64,000 nucleotides of DNA from Ignavibacteria bacterium (GCA_016704345.1 JADJAH010000037.1:1-64000), one strand, 5' to 3'. Positions 25,543 to 35,945 are shown, counted from the stretch's first letter. Notes: generated from the sequence alone by a model not told the origin. Program-made: numbers and translations.

Positions 25543-26320
25543 TTGAAAAGGTTCATACAATTTTTTGGGAGAAAGTTCATACAGTTTTTCTCTGAGCTCG
25601 GAGAATATTCAAGAATGATGTCTCAAGTGATACTTAGCCTTGGAAGAGTATTCAAAGACAGAAGATTGATTGTAGATCAGATGCTTCATGTCGGTGTAAA
25701 TTCACTTGTGCTAGTCGGTATTATTGGACTTTTCACCGGCGCAGTATCATGCTGGCAGGCAGCGTATCAGATAAAAGGGTTTAATATCATTCAGTTATCT
25801 TGGCTCAGCAACTACTAAGGCGATTATAATTGAACTCGGTCCGGTCCTTACTGCCATTGTACTTGCAGGAAGAGTCGGCGCTTCTATGGCGGCAGAACTT
25901 GGAACCATGAAAGTAACTGAACAGATCGATGCGTTGGAGTCTATGGCAATAAGTCCGCACAGATATCTTGCTATGCCTAGGATTACGGCAACAACTATTA
26001 TGCTTCCGATTCTTGTGATCTATTCAAGCACCATTGCAATTTTTGGATCTTACTCGGTAGCCACTTTTTTTCTGGGAGTACCTTCAGATACATTTCTTTC
26101 AGGATTTAAACAGGCTTTTGAAGCAAAAGACGTTTTTGCGGCATCGGTTAAAGCACTTTTTTTTGGACTTTCAATTTCTTCAATTGGTTGTTTCATCGGT
26201 TTTCAAACAAGCGGAGGTGCAGAAGGAGTAGGACTGTCAACAATTAAAGCTTTCGTTATTGCTGCCGCATCAATTCTTATATTGGATTATGTTCTATGGA
26301 ATTTCTTAATAGGCATGTAA
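25543..26320 (+). CDS. mlaE: MlaE-family ABC transporter permease (frameshifted)
   Basis: MlaE/YrbE permeases work with an ATPase and an MCE-domain protein to move phospholipids between the membranes. The gene is read in two pieces. The first, TTG 25543 to 25818, includes MLHVGVNSLVLVGIIGLFTGAV. The second frame, ending at 26320, carries the family core LGPVLTAIVLAGRVGASMAAELGTMKVTEQ (quoted in part as AELGTMKVTEQIDALE). The break lies at about 25794-25803, where the family motif YLGSATTKAI begins; a small deletion in TTATCTTGG fits. No mlaF or mlaD homologue adjoins; the next gene is pyrB. Confidence 0.88.
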
Positions 26321-26330
26321 CTGCAATCAC

Positions 26331-27254
26331 ATGAATCATCCAAATCACTTTCTCGGACTCAAACTTCTTTCAAGGGATCAGATTGAAGAGATATTGGATC
26401 GCGCCTCTTTCTATCGAACAAGCCTTGATAATAGTAATAAAATTACTAAGTCATGCATCGGTAAGAATGTCATCAATTTGTTTTTTGAGAATTCAACCCG
26501 TACAAGAGTTTCTTTTGAGCTTGCTGAGAAAATCATAGGAATGAATGCTGTTAACTTTTCTAATGATGGTTCTTCATTTTCAAAAGGGGAGAGCTTGCTT
26601 GATACCATTAAGAATCTTAATGCAATGAAGTTCGATTGTTATGTAGTAAGGCACTCTGTACCCGGAATACCGAAACTCATTTCACAAAATGTGGAAGGAA
26701 ATGTGATCAATGCCGGTGATGGAGCTGCTGAACATCCTACTCAGGGACTTCTTGATATCATGTCGCTCAATCGTTATTTCAAGTGCATTAAGGGTTTGAG
26801 AATTTGTATTGTTGGAGATATCTCTCACAGCAGAGTTGCAATGTCCAACATATTTGGATTAAGAACGCTTGGCGCAAAAGTTTCAGTATGCGGACCGCGG
26901 TCATTTATTCCCAAAAATATTGAAGCTTTGGGAGTAGAGGTATATGATGATATTGATCAAGCCATTAAAGAGCATGATGCAATTAATGTCCTTAGAGTTC
27001 AGCTTGAAAGAGATGCAGGAAGCCTTCTGCCTTCACTTCAGGAATACAGCAAGTTCTATGGAATCACAATGAAAAGAATTTCATTGAATCCAAAAATAAA
27101 AATACTCCATCCGGGTCCTATGAACATAAATGTTGAAATTGACTATGAGTCTTCTGTATCGAGAAACTCTCTCATTTTTGATCAGGTAACAAACGGACTT
27201 TCTATAAGACTCGCTATTTTTGATTTGCTTTCATCTAACAAGAATTTGAAATGA
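26331..27254 (+). CDS. pyrB: Aspartate carbamoyltransferase, catalytic chain
   Basis: The 307-aa enzyme makes N-carbamoyl-aspartate from carbamoyl phosphate and aspartate in pyrimidine synthesis. The carbamoyl phosphate motif STRTR lies in FFENSTRTRVSFE, the 80s-loop Lys in SSFSKGESLLDT, and HPTQ in AAEHPTQGLLD. The aspartate side shows ILHPGPMN, where many homologues have HPLPR or HPGPVNRG. Length is normal. It overlaps pyrC by 4 bases, forming a pyrBC unit. No pyrI is present. Confidence 0.97.
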   Translation: MNHPNHFLGLKLLSRDQIEEILDRASFYRTSLDNSNKITKSCIGKNVINLFFENSTRTRVSFELAEKIIGMNAVNFSNDGSSFSKGESLLDTIKNLNAMKFDCYVVRHSVPGIPKLISQNVEGNVINAGDGAAEHPTQGLLDIMSLNRYFKCIKGLRICIVGDISHSRVAMSNIFGLRTLGAKVSVCGPRSFIPKNIEALGVEVYDDIDQAIKEHDAINVLRVQLERDAGSLLPSLQEYSKFYGITMKRISLNPKIKILHPGPMNINVEIDYESSVSRNSLIFDQVTNGLSIRLAIFDLLSSNKNLK

Positions 27255-28531
27255 ACTTAGTTCTAAAGAATGCTCATCTCGTATCTCCTGTTGACAATTT
27301 AGATATGATTGGAGATATTTTGATTGAAAACGGACTCATCAAAGATATCCGAAGTTCTATAAAGCATTCTAAAAGTATAGAATCAATTGACCTCAAAGGG
27401 AAGACTGTAGTTCCGGGACTTTATGATATGCATGTGCATTTCAGAGAGCCCGGACAGACACCTAAAGAAAATTTGATATCCGGTGCCGAAGCCATGGCAA
27501 ACGGCAGCTTTACCGGTGTCCTTTGCATGCCTAATACAACACCAGCTATTGATAATCCGGTTTTGTTAAGAGATCTTATTAACAGAACAAGAAGCAACAT
27601 AGTTGATATTGATTTTTCAGTTTGTGCTACAAAAAGCAGAAAGGGAGAAGAACTTTCACCTATACTTTCTCTGAATGAAGCCGGTGCGGTTGCAATTACT
27701 GATGACGGAAGCCCGATCTCCGATCCGGAAATTCTGAGAAGAGTATTTGAGTATGCCTCACAGTCAGGACTTCCCGTAATTCAGCATTGCGAAGACATGA
27801 GAATCTCCAACAAAGGCGTAATGAATGAAGGATTAATTTCCACAATTACCGGCATGCGGGGAATTCCTTCTGCAAGTGAAACATCTGTAATTGCCCGCGA
27901 TATTGAAATTTGTTCATTTGTAAACGGAGCACATTATCATATTCAGCATATCTCTTGCAGAGGCAGTGTCAGGCTGCTTAGAAGTGCAAAAGAAAGAGGT
28001 GTCTCTGTAACAGGAGAAGTATGCCCGCATCACTTCATATTAACTGATAAAAACTGTATCGATTACGATACAAACTACAAAATGAATCCTCCCCTCAGAG
28101 GAATAGATGATGTCGAAGAGATCCTAAGTGGTCTTACAGATGGAACAATCGATGTGATATGTACAGACCACGCTCCACACACTGAATATGAAAAGTCACA
28201 AGGATTTTATGATTCGCCTTTCGGGATCATTGGACTTGAGACTGCCTTCGGTCTTGCATATACTTATCTTGTTAGACGGGATATACTAAGTTTCAATGAA
28301 TTGCTTTTTAAAATGTCAGTGAATCCAAGAAGGATCCTGGGGCTTGATGATGTGAATATCAAAATGGGCGTGACTGCAAATCTGTCTGTACTTGATTTGA
28401 ACTCAAAATGGATTGTAAAGAAGAACAATTCCAAATCTAAAAGTCGAAATACACCATTCGACGGCTTCAGAATATACGGCAAACCATTTATGGTGATAAA
28501 TAAAGGACAAAAAGTTTTCAGCGAATTATAG
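27251..28531 (+). CDS. pyrC: Dihydroorotase
   Basis: The 426-aa amidohydrolase interconverts carbamoyl-aspartate and dihydroorotate, the step after PyrB. The zinc-binding HVHFREPG lies at about residues 60-67, and conserved CTDHAPH and the HHFILTD region supply further metal ligands. Length and the DVICTDHAPHTEYEK segment mark it as the longer type I class. ATG overlaps the pyrB stop by 4 bases and the gene ends 1 base before parA. Confidence 0.96.
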   Translation: MNLVLKNAHLVSPVDNLDMIGDILIENGLIKDIRSSIKHSKSIESIDLKGKTVVPGLYDMHVHFREPGQTPKENLISGAEAMANGSFTGVLCMPNTTPAIDNPVLLRDLINRTRSNIVDIDFSVCATKSRKGEELSPILSLNEAGAVAITDDGSPISDPEILRRVFEYASQSGLPVIQHCEDMRISNKGVMNEGLISTITGMRGIPSASETSVIARDIEICSFVNGAHYHIQHISCRGSVRLLRSAKERGVSVTGEVCPHHFILTDKNCIDYDTNYKMNPPLRGIDDVEEILSGLTDGTIDVICTDHAPHTEYEKSQGFYDSPFGIIGLETAFGLAYTYLVRRDILSFNELLFKMSVNPRRILGLDDVNIKMGVTANLSVLDLNSKWIVKKNNSKSKSRNTPFDGFRIYGKPFMVINKGQKVFSEL

Positions 28532-28532
28532 T

Positions 28533-29318
28533 ATGAGCAGAAATATTTCTATTTGTGTCCCGAAAGGAGGTGTTGGCAAGACCACTACAGCGGTAAATCT
28601 TGCATCATCGCTTGCTGTAGCTGAGAAGAAGACGCTGCTTATTGATGTAGATCCTTTTGGTGCATCGGCTCTCGCGCTTGGATTTACCCCTGATAGGATC
28701 AAAGCGAGTCTTGCTGAAGTGTTTTCGTTTACTCATTCGATAGGTGCAGCGATACACAGGACCGATCTGAAATTTTTGGATTTTGTTCCTTCCAATGTTG
28801 ATACCGTAAATATGAATGATAAATTTCTCAAGTTCTCAGAAAACCGGCTCGTATTGAAAAATGCATTGCAGGGAATTGAAGAATATTATGAATTCATAAT
28901 TATTGATTGTCCACCGGTATTAAAGGGAATGTCAACGGCAGCTCTGGTTGCATCACACAGCATACTGGTGCCAATTAAGCCGGGCCATTTTTCACTCGAA
29001 GCAGTTGACAGACTCATTGAGTATTTTAACTGGTTACGAGAAATTGCGAATCCGGATCTGCGTATTGAGGGAATTTTGATGACTATGTATGAGAAGGATT
29101 CGAAAGTGACAAAGATCTCTGAAAGAGAGCTAAAGATAAAGCATGGATCATATCTTCTAAATACCATGATTCCAAATACAAATCTGCTCAATGAAGCAAG
29201 TTTTTATGGCAAACCTCTTTGCCTGTACAGAGTAAATTCAGAAGGATCTCTCGCTTATCTGAATCTTGCAAACGAAATTATTACTAATGAAAAAAAGAGA
29301 GTGAAGGAGACAGCATAA
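28533..29318 (+). CDS. ParA-family ATPase
   Basis: The 261-aa protein has the deviant Walker A KGGVGKTTT at about residues 11-19, the A' box LLIDVDPFG and Walker B IIIDCPP, placing it in the ParA/Soj family of partition ATPases. It continues to the usual C-terminal ...SFYGKPLCLY and EGSLAYLNLANEI. No parB or parS-like repeat is nearby; it sits one base after pyrC and 5 bases before valS. It may act in chromosome or cargo positioning; the partner is unknown. Confidence 0.85.
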   Translation: MSRNISICVPKGGVGKTTTAVNLASSLAVAEKKTLLIDVDPFGASALALGFTPDRIKASLAEVFSFTHSIGAAIHRTDLKFLDFVPSNVDTVNMNDKFLKFSENRLVLKNALQGIEEYYEFIIIDCPPVLKGMSTAALVASHSILVPIKPGHFSLEAVDRLIEYFNWLREIANPDLRIEGILMTMYEKDSKVTKISERELKIKHGSYLLNTMIPNTNLLNEASFYGKPLCLYRVNSEGSLAYLNLANEIITNEKKRVKETA

Positions 29319-29323
29319 CCTCA

Positions 29324-31962
29324 ATGGACTTTCCAAAGAATTTTGATTTTAATACGATTGAACAAAAATGGCGCGATTTCTGGGAAGATCGGAAGTTGTA
29401 TGAATCATTGCCAAACCCAACCAAGCCTAAGTATTCGGTCGTAATTCCGCCACCAAATGTCACCGGAATTCTGCATACAGGTCACATGCTTAACAATACC
29501 ATTCAGGATGTTTATTGCAGAATGAAAAGACTTGAAGGCTTTGAAGTCTGTTGGGTGCCGGGAATGGATCACGCCGGTATTGCTACTCAGGTCATGGTTG
29601 AGAAAGATCTTGCCGGTCAGGGGAAGAAAAAAGAAGATCTTGGCAGAGAAAAGTTTGTGGAACTTGTGTGGCAATGGAAGGAAAAGAATGGCGGTACTAT
29701 TCTAAAGCAGCTCAGGAAACTCGGCGCATCAGTTGACTGGTCAAAGGAAAGATTTACACTTGATGAAGGCTTATCACTAAATGTAAGAAAGGTTTTTGTT
29801 GATCTCTACAAGAAGGGACTCATTTACAGGGGAAACAGAATTGTTAATTGGGACCCTGTGTCAAAGACAGCAGTGAGTGATGATGAGATGTATTATGTAG
29901 AGAACAGACAAATTGTACTTTGTAAAATATCTGCTCGAGAATTCGGATGAATTCATAACTGTCGCTACTACACGTCCTGAGACTCTGTTTGGAGATACTG
30001 CTGTTGCAGTGAATCCGCAAGATCAGAGGTATAACAGTTTTAAAAATAAGAAAGTTAGACTGCCAATATTAAACAAGTTAATACCTGTTGTAGAAGATGA
30101 TTATGTTGATCCTGAGTTCGGGACCGGCGCTTTAAAAATCACTCCGGCTCATGATCTGAATGATTTTGAGGTCGGTCAACGTCATGGACTTCCAATTATC
30201 AACGTGCTCACCACAGATTCAAAGTTAAATGAGCATGCAGAAGAATTTTCAGGACTTACAGTAGATGATGCGCGGGTAAAAGTTGTAGAGCGTCTCCAAC
30301 GAGAAGGACTCTTGCTCAAGATCGAAGACTATACTCATAATGTTGCCGTATCTGACCGGACCAAGGCAGTTATCGAACCGTTTCTTTCAGAGCAGTGGTT
30401 TGTTTCAATGAAAGAGCTTGCGCAGCCTGCCATTGAAGCTGTCAACTCCGGACAGATCAAGTTCTATCCGGACAGATATGTAAAGGTTTACAATCATTGG
30501 ATGATTAACATACGTGATTGGTGTATTTCCAGGCAGCTTTGGTGGGGTCATCAAATTCCGATCTGGTATCATAATACAACAGGGGAGATCTATTGTGAAA
30601 TTGAGCCGCCTGCTGATCCGGAAAACTGGGTTCAGGATGAAGATGTACTTGACACATGGTTCTCTTCATGGCTTTGGCCTCTGAGTGTTTTTGGCTGGGA
30701 AAATAATGAGAAAGATAATGAGAATGAGGATCTGAAATATTACTATCCTACAGATTTTCTGTCCACAGGAAATGAAATTATTTTTCTTTGGGTCGCTAGA
30801 ATGATAATGGCAGGTCTTGAATACATGAAAGAAATTCCTTTCAAAGACGTCTACTTCCATTCCATAGTAAGAGATTCGAAGGGTCAGAAGATGTCGAAGA
30901 CGCTTGGAAATTATTCAGATCCAATAGAGTTGATGAACACATATGGAGCAGATGCATTAAGATTCACAATCGTTTATCTCGCTCCACTGGGGAATGATGT
31001 ACTATTTGATGATGAGAAGACTCTGATCGGACGAAATTTCATCACCAAGATCTGGAACGCGGGAAGAATGTTATACATGAACAGAGAAACTGAATTGGCA
31101 AAGCAGACCTCTTTGGAAAATTCTACGAAGAAATTTGATATAGTAGATTTATGGGTTAACACCAAACTGAATTCCGTTATTGCAGAAGCTAAGGGCTATT
31201 TAGAGCAGTACAGATTAAATGACTATACTAAGACTCTATATAACTTTGTATGGAATGACTTTTTGTGATTGGTATCTTGAAATGTTGAAGGTGAAGATTC
31301 AGAAGGATCCGAGCAATGCATTGGAGTCGATCGGTAATGCTATTTCTATTTACGAAGAGATTCTGAAAATCCTTCATCCTGTAATTCCGTTCGTTACTGA
31401 AGAGCTTTGGCATCTTATGAAGGATGGAAGAGAAGAACAAAGTATTTCATTCGAGAAAATTCCCGACTCAAGTGAGTCATTGATTGATAGCCAACCCATT
31501 AAGGATTTTGAGAAGATCACTTCGCTCATCAATTCAATCAGAAATCTTAGAGCCAACAATGAATTGCAGTTTGGGAAGAAAATAATTGCTGTCTTCAAAC
31601 CTTTCGATGAAAGCTCAAAGGCACTGCTTGAATCTATGCAATCTTATATTGAGAAATTGTGTAATCTTGAAATTGCAGCAAACACATTTGAAATTGGAAA
31701 TCTCCTGACTGCAAACACTGTGTCAGAAGGATTCGAGGTTCAAGTATTCTTTGAAGGGAATGAACTTGACGGCAAGCAAGCGGAAAAGATGCAAAAAGAT
31801 CTGGAGAATTTACAGCAGTATGTAGCTAGTATCTCCAAGAAATTGGCAAACCAAAATTTTGTTTCCAAAGCAGCACCTGAAGTTGTTATAAAGGAAAAGG
31901 AAAAGATGGCTGAAGCAGAAGAAAAGTTGCTGAAGATAAAATCAATAATCGGAAAAAACTAG
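29324..31962 (+). CDS. valS: Valyl-tRNA synthetase (two frameshifts)
   Basis: ValRS charges tRNA-Val. Class I motifs are intact: the HIGH-type motif in PPNVTGILHTGHML and KMSKT in SKGQKMSKTLGNYSDP. The editing-domain segment VATTRPETLFGDTAV, the WCISRQLWWGHQIP block and a C-terminal coiled coil are all present. Full length is about 879 aa, read in three frames. The first break is an extra A at 29910-29912. The second is an extra T at 31260-31264, where WNDF should continue CDWYLEM. Both sit in homopolymers, and since the gene is essential, sequence error is the likely cause. The stop overlaps the arginase stop by 4 bases on the other strand. Confidence 0.95.
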
Positions 31963-32888
31963 TTGTGCATTGTCGTCTTTCCCAATGCGGAAAGAATGAG
32001 TTCTGTTGCAAGGTCTGCTGTTTTGTTCTTTGTATCCAGTATGGGATTTACTTCCAGTATCTCGAGGGAATTCATGCAGCCACAATCTGCCACCATTTCC
32101 ATAAGAAGATGTGATTCTCTGAAAGTGAGTCCACCGGGAACAGGAGTTCCAACTCCTTCAGCATAATCAGGATCAATTCCGTCCATGTCAAAACTTATAT
32201 GAATATGATCCACTCTGCTTCTGAAATCTGAAAGTACTTTTGATATGATTCTCGGTATCCCGGCCTTATCAATATCCGTCATTGTGTATACTTTAAGATC
32301 CATTTTCTTAACGAGCTTTGCTTCCAGAAAGTCTACGTCTCTAATTCCAATCAATGCAACATTTTCAATATCTACTTTTGGAGAGAATCCATTTAATTTA
32401 GTAAGCCTCTTGTTTCCCAATCCAAGTGCTATAGCCAACGGCATCCCGTGAATATTTCCTGAAGGAGTTGTTTCTTCCGTATTCATGTCCGCATGAGCAT
32501 CAATCCAGATTATTCCCAACCGCTTATTTTTCTTTCGGCAGTAATTTGAGATACCTGCAATTGATCCAATCGCAGTTGCATGATCTCCTCCGATAATCAA
32601 AGGAAAAAAACTTCTGTTCATGAGAATCTCCACTTTCTTTGCAAGGATCTTTGAAGTCTTTTCTATTTCGGGCAGGTACTTCAGTTTTGAATTTCTGATC
32701 CTCTGTGTTTCAGAGATCATAACATCTATATCACCAAAATCAGTAACTTTATAACCGAGTCCTTCTAGCCTGGCTTCAAGGTTGGCATATCTTATTGCAG
32801 ACGGTCCCATATCCACACCCCTTCTGTCTGCCCCAAGGTCCATCGGGAAACCAACTACACCTATCTTCTTGTTAAGCTTTTTTGACAT
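31959..32888 (-). CDS. rocF: Arginase/agmatinase family hydrolase, probable arginase
   Basis: The 309-aa ureohydrolase shows every Mn2+ ligand motif: GGDHATAIGS, WIDAHADMNT and SFDMDGIDPDYAEGVGTPVPGG (partly quoted). The N-terminal IGVVGFPMDLGADRRGVDMGPSAIR favours arginase over agmatinase. Arginase splits arginine to ornithine and urea. ATG 32888 (MSKKLNKKIGVVG) was chosen; the longer frame to 32966 adds a hydrophobic stretch foreign to this cytosolic family. Convergent with valS, overlapping by 4 bases. Confidence 0.92.
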   Translation of the reverse strand: MSKKLNKKIGVVGFPMDLGADRRGVDMGPSAIRYANLEARLEGLGYKVTDFGDIDVMISETQRIRNSKLKYLPEIEKTSKILAKKVEILMNRSFFPLIIGGDHATAIGSIAGISNYCRKKNKRLGIIWIDAHADMNTEETTPSGNIHGMPLAIALGLGNKRLTKLNGFSPKVDIENVALIGIRDVDFLEAKLVKKMDLKVYTMTDIDKAGIPRIISKVLSDFRSRVDHIHISFDMDGIDPDYAEGVGTPVPGGLTFRESHLLMEMVADCGCMNSLEILEVNPILDTKNKTADLATELILSALGKTTMHN

Positions 32889-33106
32889 AATGAATTTGGC
32901 AAATATAAGAATCACCGGCATTAAAGTTAATGACCTAATAAAATATCCTAAGATATTTTCAAGCAATCGTTTAATGATTCAAACTGAAAAAATATGGTAT
33001 ATAGTACGATGAAAAAATTTGACATATTCTACCTTTCCTAAATAGATGTAAAAGATATACCGATTCCTCAAGTAAGCATTAACATAACTTAAATGTTTTT
33101 GACACA

Positions 33107-34588
33107 ATGAAATTATTCCAATCAGCAAATGTAATTCAGCTAATCCTGATTGTTTCTTTCCTCTCAATGTTTCTTACCTCTTGCGAACAAGATTTTGTAG
33201 AAACACCATCAGGAACAGTTGAATTTCCTGATGAGATAAGTCAGTTGTTTAATACACCATATACTTCAAACAATCTTTCCTGTACTACTCCATCATGTCA
33301 TGCTTCGGAGAACAGCGCAAGCGGTCTGAACCTTGCCAATTGGCAAAGTACTATGAACGGATCGCAGAACGGCTCAATGGCTGTTCCATACAATGGATTC
33401 TGGTCTTATATGTTTTCTGTTGTAAATGCGGATACTAATTACGGTCCGGTTTCAACTGTTGGACTCTCTGAATATCATAAACTAGATTCGGCAAAAGTAT
33501 CTACAATCAAGAACTGGATTGATCAGGGCGCTAAGAGCAAGGATGGCCGAGTGGCATTGAAGGATCAACCGATTAGTGAAAAGTTCTTTATCACAAATCA
33601 GGCATCGGATTTGGTTGCTGTGGTTAACTCTAACACAAAGTTAATATCCCGATTCATTCCTGTAGGTGGCAGATCAAATCAACTTGATGCTCCGCACTAC
33701 ATTTCCCTGAGTAACGACAACAGGTTTTTTTTCGTCAGCCTCATTCAGGAAGGTTACCTGGAAAAATATGATGTCAACACAGACTATCCATTTACCAGAG
33801 CAGACAGGACAGCGGCGGGTCTAAACCCGGCACACATAGAAATTTCTCCGGATGACATGACAGGATATGTGACAAATTTCGATGCCAGCGGTACACAAAG
33901 AACAGTTCGAAAATTTTCAACATCTCCTCTTCAAATAATTGACACAGTTAGTAATGTCAGAATGTCAGCTCCTCATGGAATGGCTCTGAATTCGGATGGA
34001 AGTATTTTATTTGTTGCATCACAAATAGGGGAGTACTTGTTCAGGATCACTACTTCTGATTTCGAGATTGAGACCTCGGCTCCTGTTGATCCTTCGGTTC
34101 CTCCCACAGGAAATGGTACCGGGAATTTTGGACCTTATCAGATAGTTCTTTCTCCTGATAACAATAGAATTTTTGTAAGCTTAAGAGAAGGTAACAAAGT
34201 TGGGGTTTATGACGCACAAAATTTAGATCGAATTTCACTTATAGATGTTGGCACAAAGCCTTTGCTAATGAAGTTTACAAATGACGGACAATATCTTTTC
34301 GTCTGCAACAGAAACAGCAATACCGTTTCCGTCATTAATACAAGTTCACTCACAGTAATTTCAACAATCACAGACGTGGGAATTCAGCCTCATGGTGTTG
34401 ATTTTACTACTGACGGTCAATATGCAATCATAGCTTGTGAGACACAAACCGGTTTTGATGGACATCATCCTCAATCAGGAAATTTCAAGACTGGAGTTTC
34501 CAGAATGATTAGAGTTAGCAATTTCACTCTTGAAGATACAAGACTGCAGATGGGGTCTTTTCCGGCCGGAATAGTTGCCGGAAGATAG
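33107..34588 (+). CDS. Beta-propeller lipoprotein with haem-like CX4CH motif
   Basis: The 493-aa protein has a lipoprotein signal (residues 1-26, lipobox LTSC). Residues 50-140 look like a small cytochrome-type domain (CTTPSCH at 59-65, then LANWQSTMNGS and TIKNWIDQGAKSKDGR), but the spacing is C-X4-C-H, not the standard CXXCH. From about 155 to the end there are YVTN-type beta-propeller repeats (FFITNQASDLVAVVNSNTK, then YLFVCNRNSNTVSVI and a DFTTDGQYAIIAC repeat). It is probably an anchored extracytoplasmic protein with a possible redox or sensing role. It stands alone between arginase and a convergent T9SS gene. Confidence 0.8.
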   Translation: MKLFQSANVIQLILIVSFLSMFLTSCEQDFVETPSGTVEFPDEISQLFNTPYTSNNLSCTTPSCHASENSASGLNLANWQSTMNGSQNGSMAVPYNGFWSYMFSVVNADTNYGPVSTVGLSEYHKLDSAKVSTIKNWIDQGAKSKDGRVALKDQPISEKFFITNQASDLVAVVNSNTKLISRFIPVGGRSNQLDAPHYISLSNDNRFFFVSLIQEGYLEKYDVNTDYPFTRADRTAAGLNPAHIEISPDDMTGYVTNFDASGTQRTVRKFSTSPLQIIDTVSNVRMSAPHGMALNSDGSILFVASQIGEYLFRITTSDFEIETSAPVDPSVPPTGNGTGNFGPYQIVLSPDNNRIFVSLREGNKVGVYDAQNLDRISLIDVGTKPLLMKFTNDGQYLFVCNRNSNTVSVINTSSLTVISTITDVGIQPHGVDFTTDGQYAIIACETQTGFDGHHPQSGNFKTGVSRMIRVSNFTLEDTRLQMGSFPAGIVAGR

Positions 34589-34616
34589 AAACTTAGTGGA
34601 TCAAATAATGGGAAAA

Positions 34617-35516
34617 CTATTTTGAGAGTAGCATCTTTCTTACCTCTGTTTTTTCAGGGGTTTTGATCCTGTAGAAGTAGATCCCGCTTGGGTAGTTTGA
34701 TGCATTGAATTCAACAGTATGTTCGCCGGCATCCTGATTCTGATCAACCAGGACTTCTACTTGTCGTCCAAGTCTGTCGTAAATCGTTATGCTGACGTTT
34801 GTTGAGTTTGGAAGAATATATAAGATTGTTGTAGCAGAATTGAATGGATTGGGTGTATTCTTTGCGTTGAAGTATGATTCAGTTGATGAACTGCTGTTGT
34901 CAAAACCTTCAATAGCTTCTTTGTTTTGAATCTCGGATACTAGAGCAATTCCTGACTTGAAAACTGAAGGAAGATAGTTTGCACCGCTTTCAAAGTCTAA
35001 CTGCACTCCTAAAGCTTCATCTTCGGTTATTTCAAATCCTGCAGATGCATTGGTTTTCAATTTGAAATTATCCTGATCTAATCTGATCTTAAGCTCTTTC
35101 CATCCTGTAAAATTCAGTGAAACAGGCTCAGTTTCAAGAAGTGCGTCTTTCTTTTCGTCATATCGTTTGTCATTATCCAGATCGTAAATTATTTTGACTA
35201 TAACTGTTGCATCATTAGCAGACCCGTTTATCATGAAATTAATGAAATTGCCTGCCTGAAATATATGTGACCTCTTCAGGAAAATTTTCCCAACATACTC
35301 TGACTTATTAATTTCTTTTTTGGAAGAAATATCAGCATATCCGTTTTCCTTATTATCTTCCGAGTGGGAGTATGTCATATCAATTCCACCGAAAATCCAA
35401 TCAGGCAAGGCCTTTTTAGAAAAGTCATCAATGATTTCGCCTTGTGCACGGGAATAATCCAGTTCAATAATGAACAAGAATGAAATAGCTAAAAAAATTG
35501 GATGTGCGAACTTCAT
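34617..35516 (-). CDS. T9SS-exported protein of unknown function
   Basis: The 299-aa protein has a signal peptide (residues 1-24, ending SRAQG) and a type A sorting domain in its last ~85 residues (NTPNPFNSATTILYI, VSITIYDRLGRQVEVLVDQ, then EVRKMLLSK). The middle region is beta-rich and acidic (DNDKRYDEKKDALLETEP) and resembles carbohydrate-binding-like sandwiches only loosely. It follows another T9SS cargo gene on the same strand. Confidence 0.8.
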   Translation of the reverse strand: MKFAHPIFLAISFLFIIELDYSRAQGEIIDDFSKKALPDWIFGGIDMTYSHSEDNKENGYADISSKKEINKSEYVGKIFLKRSHIFQAGNFINFMINGSANDATVIVKIIYDLDNDKRYDEKKDALLETEPVSLNFTGWKELKIRLDQDNFKLKTNASAGFEITEDEALGVQLDFESGANYLPSVFKSGIALVSEIQNKEAIEGFDNSSSSTESYFNAKNTPNPFNSATTILYILPNSTNVSITIYDRLGRQVEVLVDQNQDAGEHTVEFNASNYPSGIYFYRIKTPEKTEVRKMLLSK

Positions 35517-35549
35517 AGTGATTCTTAAGAGGGAAGTACTGTAAACGAA

Positions 35550-35945
35550 TTACTTTATTAAGGTCATCCTTTTGACAGAAGTATAACCGTTTACCTGAAT
35601 TTTATACAAGTAAACTCCAGCCGACAAATTTGAGGCATCAAATTGTTTGCTGTATACTCCGGCTTTTTGGAATTCGTTTACAAGAGTTGCAACTTCCTGA
35701 CCAACAAGATTATAAACGCTCAACGACACATAACCGTCATTGTTCAATTTATAACTAATGATAGTTGCAGGATTAAAGGGATTTGGAAAATTCTGATAAA
35801 GTCTGTAGTCTTCAGTCGGTCCGGAGTTTTCTTCCGTTCCAATATTCTCCAAAGCGTAATTTGATTGGTCTTTAGATTCAGCGAACTTATGAGCGCTGAA
35901 GCTGAATACCATCAAACAAAATATTATGAATATTTTCTTCATCAT
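35550..35945 (-). CDS. Small protein with signal peptide and T9SS sorting domain
   Basis: From ATG 35945 the product is 131 aa: a signal peptide (MMKKIFIIFCLMVFSFSAHKF), a ~25-residue linker and a complete type A sorting domain (NFPNPFNPATIISY, YVSLSVYNLVGQEVATLV, then SVKRMTLIK). There is almost no cargo between signal and sorting domain, so it may be a truncated secreted protein or a surface peptide. The longer frame from 35984 adds residues that would mask the signal peptide. Confidence 0.75.
   Translation of the reverse strand: MMKKIFIIFCLMVFSFSAHKFAESKDQSNYALENIGTEENSGPTEDYRLYQNFPNPFNPATIISYKLNNDGYVSLSVYNLVGQEVATLVNEFQKAGVYSKQFDASNLSAGVYLYKIQVNGYTSVKRMTLIK

Noticed and set aside
29324..31962. 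Programmed ribosomal frameshifting in valS, nuoL, gcvP
   Set aside because: Sites differ in direction and sequence, lack a consistent slippery heptamer plus pseudoknot, and affect genes never known to use it.
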